A stretch of 64,000 nucleotides of DNA, from NCBI GenBank assembly GCA_017615595.1, contig JAFZZT010000028.1:1-64000 (forward strand), read 5' to 3'. Below the pieces are notes generated by a model. It did not search any database. It was not told the DNA's origin and was given only the letters and a program-made list of their open reading frames with translations. Position 1 is the stretch's first letter; each line of letters opens with the position of its first letter. The DNA comes from Bacteroidales bacterium (GTDB lineage: Bacteria > Bacteroidota > Bacteroidia > Bacteroidales > WCHB1-69). This document shows, piece after piece, positions 26,813-36,600 of this stretch. The position numbers and the translations under genes were made by a program.

Positions 26813-27952
26813 TTATTGGATGGGAGTTGTTTCGGGAACTTCTTCGGCCTTGATAACTTTGATGTCGAAAACCAGCGGGGAGTAAGCGGGAATCAAGGCG
26901 TTGGCGCGATCGCCGTATGCCATGGAAGAAGGAATCAGCACGGTGGCCTCGTCACCGACGTGCATCTGGAGCAATGCAAATTCCCATCCAGGGATCACTT
27001 GGTGTGCACCCAAGACGAAGGCGAAGGGCTCTTTACGACCAATAGAGCTGTCAAATTCGCTGCCGTCCAACAGTTTGCCGACATAGTCCACGGTCACCAG
27101 TTGCATATCTTTCAACAATGGACCTTTGCCCTTCTTGGTGGTTTTAATATAGATGCCTTCCGGGGTGGCTTTGCCCATGTTGTTCTCTTTCACATAGCTG
27201 AGGATGTTGTCAACCTCTTCTTCTTTACGTTTGTTCATCTCCATCTCATATTCAGTTCTGGCCTTTTCGAACTCGGCTTTCGGCATGTGACCATACAGCT
27301 TCACATCCAGATAGAGCGGCTCATCGCCAAAGGGATATTCTTGGCCTTCCATCATCTGGTCGAAGAATTCCTGGCCATTGAAGATGAAGGTGGCGCTGTC
27401 GTCCAAATGCATCATGCGGATGGCGGCGAATAAATCGTTCTTGCCCACAGAATCCATCAGCATTTCGTTGGCGATCCACGGAATAAGGGTAGAGTCTTGG
27501 GTTCTCATATCAAAGAAAATACCTACCAAGTCGCCGGTTTTGGGCATGGCGGCATCCTCATGGATCTCATCATGGAATTTGTAGTAAATACCAGTGGCTT
27601 TGTCTTTCTTGAAACCTTTGAACTTGCTCGTTCCCCTGATGATGAAATAGCAGCCTAAGCCTAACAGGGCAGCCACCAAAACACCCAAAACGACATACAA
27701 CCATGTTTTGGATTTCGGGGCGGGTTCAGTGGTGATAGGATCAGTCTCGGGATTGTTGGGCTCATCGTCTTTGAGGGCGACCTCTTCCACCTTCTCGTGA
27801 ACCTCTTCCACAGCTTCTTCAGCGGCTTCGACAACCTCCTCGGCGGCTTCTTCTACGGTTTCAGCGGTGTTTTCCACTGCTTCTTCCATATTTTCCTTTA
27901 AGGATTCTTTTTCTTCTTGTGTGTTTTCCACATCTAAAATATCTTCTGACAT
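26813..27952 (-). CDS. Membrane-anchored FKBP-type peptidyl-prolyl isomerase
   Basis: The protein has 379 residues. The first 80 are almost purely acidic with Ala/Val spacing (EEAAEEVVEAAEEAVEEVHEK), a predicted charged helix. A membrane segment follows (WLYVVLGVLVAALLGLGCYFII, about 84-106). The periplasmic part holds an N-terminal FKBP-like half, KTGDLVGIFFDMRTQDSTLI to about 245, then a canonical FKBP domain, VTVDYVGKLLDGSEFDSS, FVLGAHQVIPGWEFAL and SSMAYGDR. It should catalyse proline isomerisation on exported proteins. An acidic cytoplasmic tail with a single anchor is unusual for FKBPs. Own promoter at 28002. Confidence 0.9.
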   Translation of the reverse strand: MSEDILDVENTQEEKESLKENMEEAVENTAETVEEAAEEVVEAAEEAVEEVHEKVEEVALKDDEPNNPETDPITTEPAPKSKTWLYVVLGVLVAALLGLGCYFIIRGTSKFKGFKKDKATGIYYKFHDEIHEDAAMPKTGDLVGIFFDMRTQDSTLIPWIANEMLMDSVGKNDLFAAIRMMHLDDSATFIFNGQEFFDQMMEGQEYPFGDEPLYLDVKLYGHMPKAEFEKARTEYEMEMNKRKEEEVDNILSYVKENNMGKATPEGIYIKTTKKGKGPLLKDMQLVTVDYVGKLLDGSEFDSSIGRKEPFAFVLGAHQVIPGWEFALLQMHVGDEATVLIPSSMAYGDRANALIPAYSPLVFDIKVIKAEEVPETTPIQ

Positions 27953-28001
27953 ATTCTTTAAGTTTGTGATTGATAATAAAATTCGTTATTCAAAACTTGG
28001 C

Positions 28002-28011
28002 GGCAAAAATA
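28002..28011 (-). promoter_or_regulatory. -7 box of the FKBP gene
   Basis: TATTTTTGCC on the minus strand, 49 bases ahead of the ATG. It lies between this gene and the stop of the upstream PP-loop gene, so the two are separate units. Confidence 0.6.
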
Positions 28012-28023
28012 GTAAAATTTTTC

Positions 28024-29325
28024 CTATGGTGCCATGTTGTAATACTCTTCCAGCATGTTGTTGTCCAGCAGCTCCAGTTGTTTGTTGAGATAGTGTTTCA
28101 CCAAGGCCTTGTCCTTGCGGCTTTCCAGGATGCGTTTCAGGGCTTCGTTCACCTCTTTGACGGTGCCCACGCAGTCGAAGGGCTTCACGTATGCCATACC
28201 GGCCAGCTGGTCCAGGATGGGGGCCAGCTCTTGGTTGTTGAGGAGGTCGTCACCGAAGATCTCGATCATGGTCTGGTCATCGATGAAGGGCGACAGGATG
28301 ATATAGGCGAAGAGGCACTTGGCGCAGCGGCCGCACCATTTGTCCTCCTTGCTGCCTGCATTGCAACTCTTGAAGACATGGAAATACTGGGGATATTTAG
28401 CAAAGCGTTCGGCGATCTGCAGCTCTGTAAGCGGCCGCAGATAACTGTAGTAGTGGTTGCAACTGTTCATGTACTGGTCCACATAGTAGCGGAAGTCCTC
28501 TTCAAACTCCAGCGATTTAGAGTATTGGTGGTTGATAGAGGTGCCCGGGACGGTAGGCTCGTTGGCTGACGACTCGTTGGAGAGGGCCACATCGCGGATG
28601 CCGGTGACGGCGGAGATGAGTACCGAGTAGAAGGCGAGCATGGCGGAGAAGGGCGTGTGCCCGTTGAGGAACCCTTCCTTGTTGAGCTCCAGCAGTCTGG
28701 GAGGGATCTCCCGTTTCAGGATGAGGATGTCCTCCAGGTTGGGGAAGCCGGCCTTCTCGGCGCAGGCCAGCGTGGCGCCGCGCGGGTTGATGATGAAGGG
28801 CACCACCTCTTTTTTCACTCGCAGCTCTTCCAAGGTGACCACCGAGTCCTTGCCCCCGCCAATGGGCACGATGGTGCGGTCGCTCTCGGCCACATGCGGG
28901 TAGGGGAGCGCGTCCGCCATCGGTGCCTCCTCGTCAAAGGCAAAGGTGAGGAACTTCTCGTGGTTGGTGTCGATATGGTTTTGGTAGAAAAACTCGCCGA
29001 GTCCGTACCAATACAGCTTGCGCCACCACAGCTGCTCCTCCTCGTTGAGCCGATACGGGCGTATCAGCAGGGTGGGGCTGCAGGTGCACTTCCAGTAGCT
29101 GATCAGCTCGATCATGCCGATATGGAAGATGATGCCTTCCAGCTCTTTCAGGTCGGAAGGATATTGCGCATAACGTCCCGCCCGCAACTCCATGGTCGGT
29201 GTGAAGCGGATGCTGTCGCCGATGCTGAAGTCAAATTGGATGGTCAAGTTATGCTGGTCAAGGCTATAAGAATACCCATTGTAGGAAAAAACAGGATACT
29301 CTTTTCTCAAATCTTCAAAACTCAT
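28024..29325 (-). CDS. PP-loop ATP-utilising protein, possible MurL (UDP-MurNAc-L-Ala-L-Glu epimerase)
   Basis: The protein has 433 residues and no signal peptide. A PP-loop nucleotide site, VPIGGGKDSVVTL, lies at residues 153-165. It is followed by FIINPRGATLACAEKAG and a late Cys cluster FKSCNAGSKEDKWCGRCAKCLFAY (about 322-345) like that of ATP pyrophosphatases with bound metal. The N-terminal 150 residues are a separate domain with paired Cys (KCTCSP). The order of parts fits what I know of MurL, which with ATP inverts the terminal Glu of the muramoyl dipeptide in some bacteria. I cannot confirm this without an alignment; other PP-loop families such as QueC-like enzymes remain possible. 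The cluster could also act in tRNA or base modification. Confidence 0.6.
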   Translation of the reverse strand: MSFEDLRKEYPVFSYNGYSYSLDQHNLTIQFDFSIGDSIRFTPTMELRAGRYAQYPSDLKELEGIIFHIGMIELISYWKCTCSPTLLIRPYRLNEEEQLWWRKLYWYGLGEFFYQNHIDTNHEKFLTFAFDEEAPMADALPYPHVAESDRTIVPIGGGKDSVVTLEELRVKKEVVPFIINPRGATLACAEKAGFPNLEDILILKREIPPRLLELNKEGFLNGHTPFSAMLAFYSVLISAVTGIRDVALSNESSANEPTVPGTSINHQYSKSLEFEEDFRYYVDQYMNSCNHYYSYLRPLTELQIAERFAKYPQYFHVFKSCNAGSKEDKWCGRCAKCLFAYIILSPFIDDQTMIEIFGDDLLNNQELAPILDQLAGMAYVKPFDCVGTVKEVNEALKRILESRKDKALVKHYLNKQLELLDNNMLEEYYNMAP

Positions 29326-29343
29326 AAAAAATTATACTAGGCT

Positions 29344-29352
29344 GCAAAAGTA
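29344..29352 (-). promoter_or_regulatory. -7 box of the PP-loop gene
   Basis: TACTTTTGC on the minus strand, back to back with the yqgE box 11 bases away. Confidence 0.6.
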
Positions 29353-29363
29353 CAAAAAAATCG

Positions 29364-29373
29364 TATTTTTGCC
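29364..29373 (+). promoter_or_regulatory. -7 box of the yqgE-barrel operon
   Basis: TATTTTTGCC overlaps the upstream end of the open frame (29369) and fixes the start of yqgE at 29393. Confidence 0.65.
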
Positions 29374-29392
29374 ATCCTTTAACGTTGACAAT

Positions 29393-29974
29393 ATGAGTAC
29401 CCCCAGGGATTTTCTACAGGTAAAACAGACCGAGTTTCCCCTTTCGCCGGGAAGGATTCTGATCTCGGTGCCGCTGAACCAGGATCTGCTGTTCAGCCGC
29501 TCGGTGGTGTTGCTTACCGACTATGACGAGGAGGCGGTGGCCGGGGTGATCGTCAACAAGCCTACGCCGTTCATGCTGGACCGGCTCGTGGACGGCATGA
29601 CGCTCAATGCGCCGCTGCATATCGGCGGGCCTGTGAGTCCCGACAGACTCTTTTTGGTGCACAACTATGCCCATTGCGAGGCGGCTTCGCCCGTTAAGCC
29701 CGGCATCTTCTTCGGCTATGATGAGCGGATGCTGAAACTGATTGAGCAGCAGGCGGATCCCACGATGCGCTACAAGTTCCTTCTGGGCTATTCGGGATGG
29801 GCACCCGGACAGCTGGAGGACGAGATTGCCCACAACTACTGGGTGGTGGCCAACCCCACCCCGGAGCTGCTCTTCCAGACCGAGACTCACCAGATATGGC
29901 GCAAAGCCATTGCCAATCTGGGTGAAGAATATGCCCATTGGCTAAAAATTCCTGAAAGTCCACATTTAAATTAG
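29393..29974 (+). CDS. YqgE/AlgH family protein
   Basis: The protein has 193 residues from the ATG at 29393. Family marks are the N-terminal PLSPGRILISVPLNQDLLFSRSVVLL, then AVAGVIVNKPT, the short LHIGGPVSPDRLFLVHN, and KFLLGYSGWAPGQLEDEI, which is the most conserved stretch of YqgE/AlgH proteins. The biochemical role of the family is not established. The beta-barrel gene begins seven bases downstream, so the two are likely one transcript. Confidence 0.93.
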   Translation: MSTPRDFLQVKQTEFPLSPGRILISVPLNQDLLFSRSVVLLTDYDEEAVAGVIVNKPTPFMLDRLVDGMTLNAPLHIGGPVSPDRLFLVHNYAHCEAASPVKPGIFFGYDERMLKLIEQQADPTMRYKFLLGYSGWAPGQLEDEIAHNYWVVANPTPELLFQTETHQIWRKAIANLGEEYAHWLKIPESPHLN

Positions 29975-29981
29975 CATAAAG

Positions 29982-30614
29982 ATGAAACAATCCATACTCT
30001 TTCTTTTACTGCTGACCGTGAGTGTCGGCATGTTGCAGGCCCAGAAAGGACAGTTCAAGGGAGGCATTCGCGCAGGCCTCACCACCTCTCAGATCTCCGG
30101 CGATGATCTGTACGGTTTCCACAAGGCGGGTGCCACGGCTGGTCTTTTCGCCAACGTGGAACTCAATGACAAGGATAATCTGAAACTGCAGATGGGACTG
30201 GACTTTACCATGAAAGGGAGTCACTCACATTCCACCAAAAACCAGCCCAGCTATGATATTTATGCGTTGAATCTGGGATATCTGGAGGTTCCGATTTTGC
30301 TGCAATGGCGTTTTGCCCATATCACCATCCGTAGCAGTCACGATTTTTGGTTTGAGTTAGGGCCTATGTTCGGGGTCAACCTCTACGCCAAGGAGCGCAA
30401 CTCCAGCGGCCCCATCCTGTATCGTCCGCTATTTCGCCGCATGGAGTTCTCGGCTTGTGCGGGTTTCTCCTATATGTTCAACGAGCACCATGGGTTCAAC
30501 TTTCGCTTCTCGAACTCCTTCATTCCGGTGCGCATCCCCACATGGGCAGTCAACCGCCGGATTTACAAACAGTTCAACACGGTGTTGGCGTTTTGTTATG
30601 TGTACCAGTTTTAG
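29982..30614 (+). CDS. PorT-like outer-membrane beta-barrel protein
   Basis: The 210-residue protein has a signal peptide (MKQSILFLLLLTVSVGMLQAQ). It then follows the pattern of the Bacteroidota beta-barrel family often annotated as PorT-like: GIRAGLTTSQISGDD, LQMGLDFTMKG, LGYLEVPILLQWRF, and the terminal aromatic CYVYQF. About eight strands are expected. PorT proper is a T9SS component, but this family has many members with other jobs, so I do not assign a symbol. It follows yqgE directly and precedes a giant T9SS cargo gene that has its own promoter. Confidence 0.8.
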   Translation: MKQSILFLLLLTVSVGMLQAQKGQFKGGIRAGLTTSQISGDDLYGFHKAGATAGLFANVELNDKDNLKLQMGLDFTMKGSHSHSTKNQPSYDIYALNLGYLEVPILLQWRFAHITIRSSHDFWFELGPMFGVNLYAKERNSSGPILYRPLFRRMEFSACAGFSYMFNEHHGFNFRFSNSFIPVRIPTWAVNRRIYKQFNTVLAFCYVYQF

Positions 30615-30633
30615 CCATTAGCCGTTAGCTGTT
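30612..30633. repeat. TAGCCnT heptamer array starting at a stop codon
   Basis: tagccattagccgttagctgtt begins with the TAG stop of the beta-barrel gene; it is the inverse-strand form of the array at 3262. Confidence 0.55.
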
Positions 30634-30662
30634 TGGTGAAAAGAGTGAGGAATGTTTTTTAT

Positions 30663-30671
30663 TATCTTTGC
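30663..30671 (+). promoter_or_regulatory. -7 box of the 2001-residue adhesin gene
   Basis: TATCTTTGC, 20 bases ahead of the ATG at 30692. Confidence 0.6.
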
Positions 30672-30691
30672 AGTTCTTAAAATGAATGGAT

Positions 30692-33600
30692 ATGAAAAAA
30701 CTTATAGTTCTGCTATGCTTTCTGCTCATAGGCGGTCTCCTGTATGCCCAAAGCCTTGGGGATTCAGCTCATGCAAGGATAGCAGGTGTTTCGGGCAGCC
30801 GTTACTGCGCTCCGGTTACCAACCTGAAGTTAGTCTCCCTGGGTTCTGATCATGCCTCTATGGTATGGTCCTGCGCGGAGAACATGTCCTCTTGGGATAT
30901 AGTGTTGGCCACCACCTCCACGGCCCCTAATCTCAATACAACCCCGGACTTTATTACGACAGATACCTTGTATTCATTTCAAGGATTAACTCCCAACACC
31001 CAGTATTATGTGTGGGTCCGGACTAATTGCGGGGTGGAAGTGAGCAACTGGACAAACGCTTTATCCTTCCGCACGCAGTGTCTGCCTACCAGTAATATTC
31101 CTTATACAGAGAATTTTGATAATGCCGGAGGTGGAATAGGCACCAGCGTAATTCCTGAATGTTGGAGTCGAGGCTTGTGCGGAACCTACGCTTATTTTCC
31201 GAGTGTGAATACCCAATACCATCATTCAGGAAGTGCTTCACTACGTTTTATTTCTTCTAGCACCAACACCACTTTAGCTACCTCACAGCCCCTCGACTTG
31301 ACTTCCAATTCAGAATCGTTGCAACTGAGGTTTTTCTTGTTGAGCACGTCCAGTTATGACGGTAGAATGGATGTTGGATATATGACGGACCCGGCGGATT
31401 TTAACACTTTTATAGTTATAAAACATTTGTATCCATCGGATTTTCCAGGAAATTCTCAGTGGTATGAAATTTCGGCTATGTTGCCCGAGTCCGCCAACGG
31501 TCAGATTGTTTATCTGGCATTCTATTGTCCTAGAATAATAGGTGGCAGTTCCAATGATTTGTATATAGATGATGTGACCGTTGACTATCACCAGTTCTGC
31601 CATGAGATGGCAAACCTTCAGGTGTCTGACATCCAAAGTTCTTCCGCTATGCTGACGTGGAGTGGGGACCCCAATGAGCAGGTGGATTATGTTCTTGAGT
31701 ATGGAATGACAGGCGGTCAGATGGTGTCGCAGCCCATCACCGGAACCAGTTTTATGTTGTCTGGTCTCGCTGAAGCCACTACCTATGAAGTCATGCTCTA
31801 TGCCAATTGCGGGACTTTTTACTCAGACACCCTTTCACTGACTTTCTCCACGCCCTGTGCGGCTGGAGGGTATTATTATGTGGGAAACGGCTCCAGTGTA
31901 TCCAGTGTCATACCCGTGAATACATCCTACAATCAATCGTATGTCCAAGAACTCTATCTGGCTAACGAGATAAACAACCCCGGCACGATTAGAAGTATCG
32001 GATTTCAGTATGTTAATAGTACTCCCTACGATTGTGATGTGACCATTTTCTTGGGAGAGACAAGTGGAAGTACGCTTGCCGAATTTCTTCCTGTTGCCAA
32101 TATGCAGCAAGTCTTTTCGGGTCCCATCACCTTTACTGATGCCGGTACAGACAATTGGGTGGAGATTTTTCTGGACACTAACTATTTCTATGGTGGGGTG
32201 CATAATTTGGTGGTGGGGATTGTAAGTAGCGCATCCAATTCATTGTTTGGTTTGTCCAATACCTTTCGAGTGCATGCCGCCTCAGGCAAAACCCTTCATT
32301 ATTATGCGAGTGGATATAACCCCATTTCTCCATCAGATTATCTTGTAGGAATGGTGGAAAGTAACCGGAACAATGTCATGTTTGGCATGGATTGCGATCA
32401 ATCGGTGGTATGCATCCCGCCTAACATGTATGTAGAGTCCTTCGGTATGGATACTATGTGGTTGGCTTGGGCACCTGGTGGTTCAGAGACGTTGTGGGAG
32501 CTGGAATACCGGGAGTCGGGGGACACGGCCTGGTCTTCTCTCGGGACGGTGTCCTCCAACCCTTATCCTGTCGTTAATCTAACCCATGGGGCCACCTATG
32601 AGTTCAGACTGCGTTCCATCTGTGGTGGCGATTTTTCCGACTGTGATGTCTTGTCAGTGACGGTGCCATGCTATATCTTGACGCTTCCATACGAGGATGG
32701 TTTTGAGAATGTGGTGGGAACAGGCACCGATGCTTTTGTCACCTGTTGGACCCGCGGCAGCAATAATTATTCGGGACCGCTCTATCCGTATGCCAGCACC
32801 GCTTACCATCACACAGGCAATTATTCGTTGTATTATACGGGAAGCACAAGCGTCTATTCCTATGCGGCCATGTCGCGCATGGCTGATGATATAGATTTGC
32901 ACAACCTCTCTATACAATTCAGTATGTATGGCACGAATGCCAACTATGGTATTGAGGTTGGAGTTATGACAGACCCATACGACATCTATACTTTTGAACC
33001 TTTGACCGCAGTGTTCCAAGGCGTGGCAAACCAATGGGTAGAAAAGGAAGTGCTTACAAATTCCTATGTGGGTAATGGGCGATACTTGGCCTTTCGAATC
33101 CCGCAAGGTTCCAGCAGCCAGGTATATGTGGATGATCTTCGGGTGGATGATGCTTCCGCTTGTCATGCGGTTAGCGACATGACCACGCTGGATGTTACCA
33201 CCACCACTGCGACCATATCCTGGACTCCCAATGGCAATGAGGTGTCTTGGGAGTATGTGTATGGCTTGTCCGGCACTGTGGATCCAAACAATGCTACGCC
33301 AGGGCAGACTTTGGCCATCCCATTGACGTTGACAGGTCTGGCTCCAGAGACGGAATATGAAATCTATGTGCGTTCTATCTGTCCCGAAGGCTTCTCCAGC
33401 AATTGGGTCTCCCTGTCTTTCATGACTGCTTGTCTGCCTATTTCCACCATACCGGTCACTTGGGATTTTGAAGAATATACTACGGGCAACATCACCAACG
33501 GCACCAGTAACGTGCCATTTTGCTGGGATGTCTATAACTCGGGAACCTTCTATACGGCTTATCCTTACGTGTATAACAACGGCACAAGCCAAAACAGCAT

Positions 33601-36600
33601 TCACTCAGGAACCCATTCTCTGGCTTTTTACACCGGCACACCCTCCAGTTTCGGGGAGCAAGTTGCTTTTCTACCAGAAATTGACACCAGTATGCTGAAT
33701 ATCAGTAATCTGGCATTGGAGTTTTGGTATAGAGCTTATTCCACGAGCACTTCCTTCATGTTTGTGATCGGTGTCACGGCGGGCACGGATCTTAACACGT
33801 TTGTTCCTATGGACACCATTACCGCCACCTCCACTACCTATAACCTGTCCACCGTTCCGCTGAATGGATATCAGGGGACGGGCAACCGGATTGTGATAAG
33901 ATGTCCCAAGAAGTCCTCTGGCTATAACTATGGGTATCTGGATGAAATATCCATTGTGTCAGGAACCTGCCTGCGTCCGAACAACTTTCAGATGGTTGAT
34001 AATGACACTAGTTCCGTAACCCTGCAGTGGACCGAATACGGGAACGCCGTCAACTGGATTATCGAGTATGGACCCGTGGGCTTCGAACACGGCCAGGGCA
34101 TGGTGGTGAATGCCGCCACTGTCCCGTTTACCGTGACCGGACTGGCTCCCGGAACCGTCTATGAGTTTTATGTGTGCTCCAATTGCGGGAATGGCAATGT
34201 CAGCAACTGGTGCCCGAACAGTGTCGTCACCTCCACAGTTGCCCCGCCTGTGTGTTTGCCCTATCAGACAGACTTTGAGAGCGGTTCCGATGTGGCGTGG
34301 ATGCTGGTGGACAACGGGGCTTTGAACAAATGGCATATCGGTCCCGTGACTGGTGCCGGCAACCAGCTATTCCTTTCCCAAAATGCTGAAACAGTGACCT
34401 ATAGCCTTTCCCAAGAATCCTCGACTTATGCCCAAAAAATATTCTCTCTAGGCATTGAGGATTCTGTCAGTATCAGCTTTGATGTGACCTGTGGAGGACA
34501 CCCCGAGAGGGATTACATCAAGGTGATGTTGGTCCCGGAGAATGTCACGATCCCTGCAGGTGTGTTTAACGACCAAGCCAATACTTCAAGTTTGGGAAGC
34601 AGACAGTCTTCCCAATATGCTTTGAATTTCGCTCCATACGCATCCCAGTCATCTGGTTATATCCAAAACTATCCTTATATATACAATCTGACTAACGGGT
34701 CGGTACATGTGACTGGCAAATTGCCCAATCCTGCCCCCAACCATGTGGGGCGGCTGGTGTTTTACTGGACTAACAGCCATTATGGCAACGGTGTCGGGGC
34801 GACCATCGACAATGTGTCGCTATGGGTTGACTCCGCCGATGTGCATGCTTGTAGCCGTCCTAACATGCTGAGTGGCACGGCCGTATCTTCCACTTCCGTC
34901 ACCTTGTCATGGGTTTCCACAGGGGATTATTTTAACGTGTATTACAGACCTGTAGGTGACAGCACATACGCATCTCTTACCCATGTCAATTTGCTGGCTG
35001 ACGGCACTTTTCCGCTCTCCGGACTGCTTCCCGGCACACAATATGAATGGTATGTCGTGGGTTATTGCGAGGATGGCGACTCTTTGGCCAGCAATTCTTC
35101 GTCCTTTGCGACTGATTGTGGCAACCTCCAACTGCCCTACCATGCAAATTTTGATAATATGGGTACCAATCAATTGGTATTCCCTCTATGCTGGACACGT
35201 CCTAATCTTTATTCTGCTAACAATCCACCTCCCTATATTTTTGGATATTATCATACTAGCGGGAATGCCTCTCTTTATTTTAACACCACCAATCAAGTGC
35301 CATCCTGCATGGCTGTCCTTCCCCCGGTGGATGGTCAGGTAAATCCTGTCAACACGTTGATGCTCTCGTTGAATATGTTGACGACCAATAGTCTGAATGA
35401 CTTTCTTGAAGTGGGGGTGATGAGCGATCCAAACGATGTCAGCACATTTGTGGTGGTGGACACGGTTCGCAATATGTTGATAAATACTTTTCAGGCCAAA
35501 GAAGTGTATCTAAATCATTATCAAGGAAATGGAACCTATGTGGCGTTGAGGTATGCTCCCACTGGATCGGCCCACGTCATCTCTGTGGATGACTTGACTT
35601 TATCGGTGATTCCCTCCTGCACGAGGCCCCATAATGTGAACATCACAACAATTGCAGAGGATAGTATGGTGGTGGACTGGACCGACATGTCGGTGCCTTC
35701 CGGTTGGGTGCTGGAGTATGGCCTGTCAGGATTTGCCCACGGAACAGGGAATACAATGGTGGTTCAAAGTCATCCGGTCGTCATCACAGGATTGTCGCCA
35801 GGCAACGACTATGATGTATATGTAAAGACTAACTGTGGTTCCGAAAGCAGTGAATGGAGCCTTTTAACTGTCGCATCCACGCCTTGTCTTGAGCCCACCG
35901 CCATGATCTTCTCGAATGTCACCACAACCTCCGCCACAATCAGCTGGACAGCGGGAGGTTTGGAAACGTCGTGGGAGTTCCAATACTGGAGTGTCTTTAA
36001 CGGCGCATGGCAGTCCATCATAGTGGACACAACCAGTTACGAGATGACGGGACTGTACTCTAACATGTCCTATCTGGTACGCGTGAGGAGTATTTGCAAT
36101 GCTGCCGTAAGCAGCGGATGGTTGGAAGGTGATTTTTTCACGTTGGAGGACATTACAGTAGAATGCCCCGCCCCGACCAATCTGACTGCCAGTGTGAATT
36201 ATACTTCGGTGACGTTGACTTGGCAGCAGGCGCCTAATACCGCTGACGAATGGCATGTAAATTATCGACAGAGCCCGAATGGCGCATGGAGTATGGCTGT
36301 GACGGATCAAGTTCCCTATTCGTTAGAGGACCTGTTGCCGGATGTTTGGTATGAAATCAACGTGATGGCACATTGCGGTGAAGATATTCAAAGTCCTGAG
36401 TCGAACACGGTCGTCGTTCAGACCCATGGCACGGGGGTCTGGAATTATCTGGAGCAATCGGTGCAACTATATCCCAACCCAGCCACGGAACATGTTGATG
36501 TGGTGGCGAATGACGCCGGCTTTCGGATCACGGGTGTGGAGGTCTATAATGTCTATGGTCAGGTCATAGAGACGTTCCATGGAACGTCTCTACAGGATCG

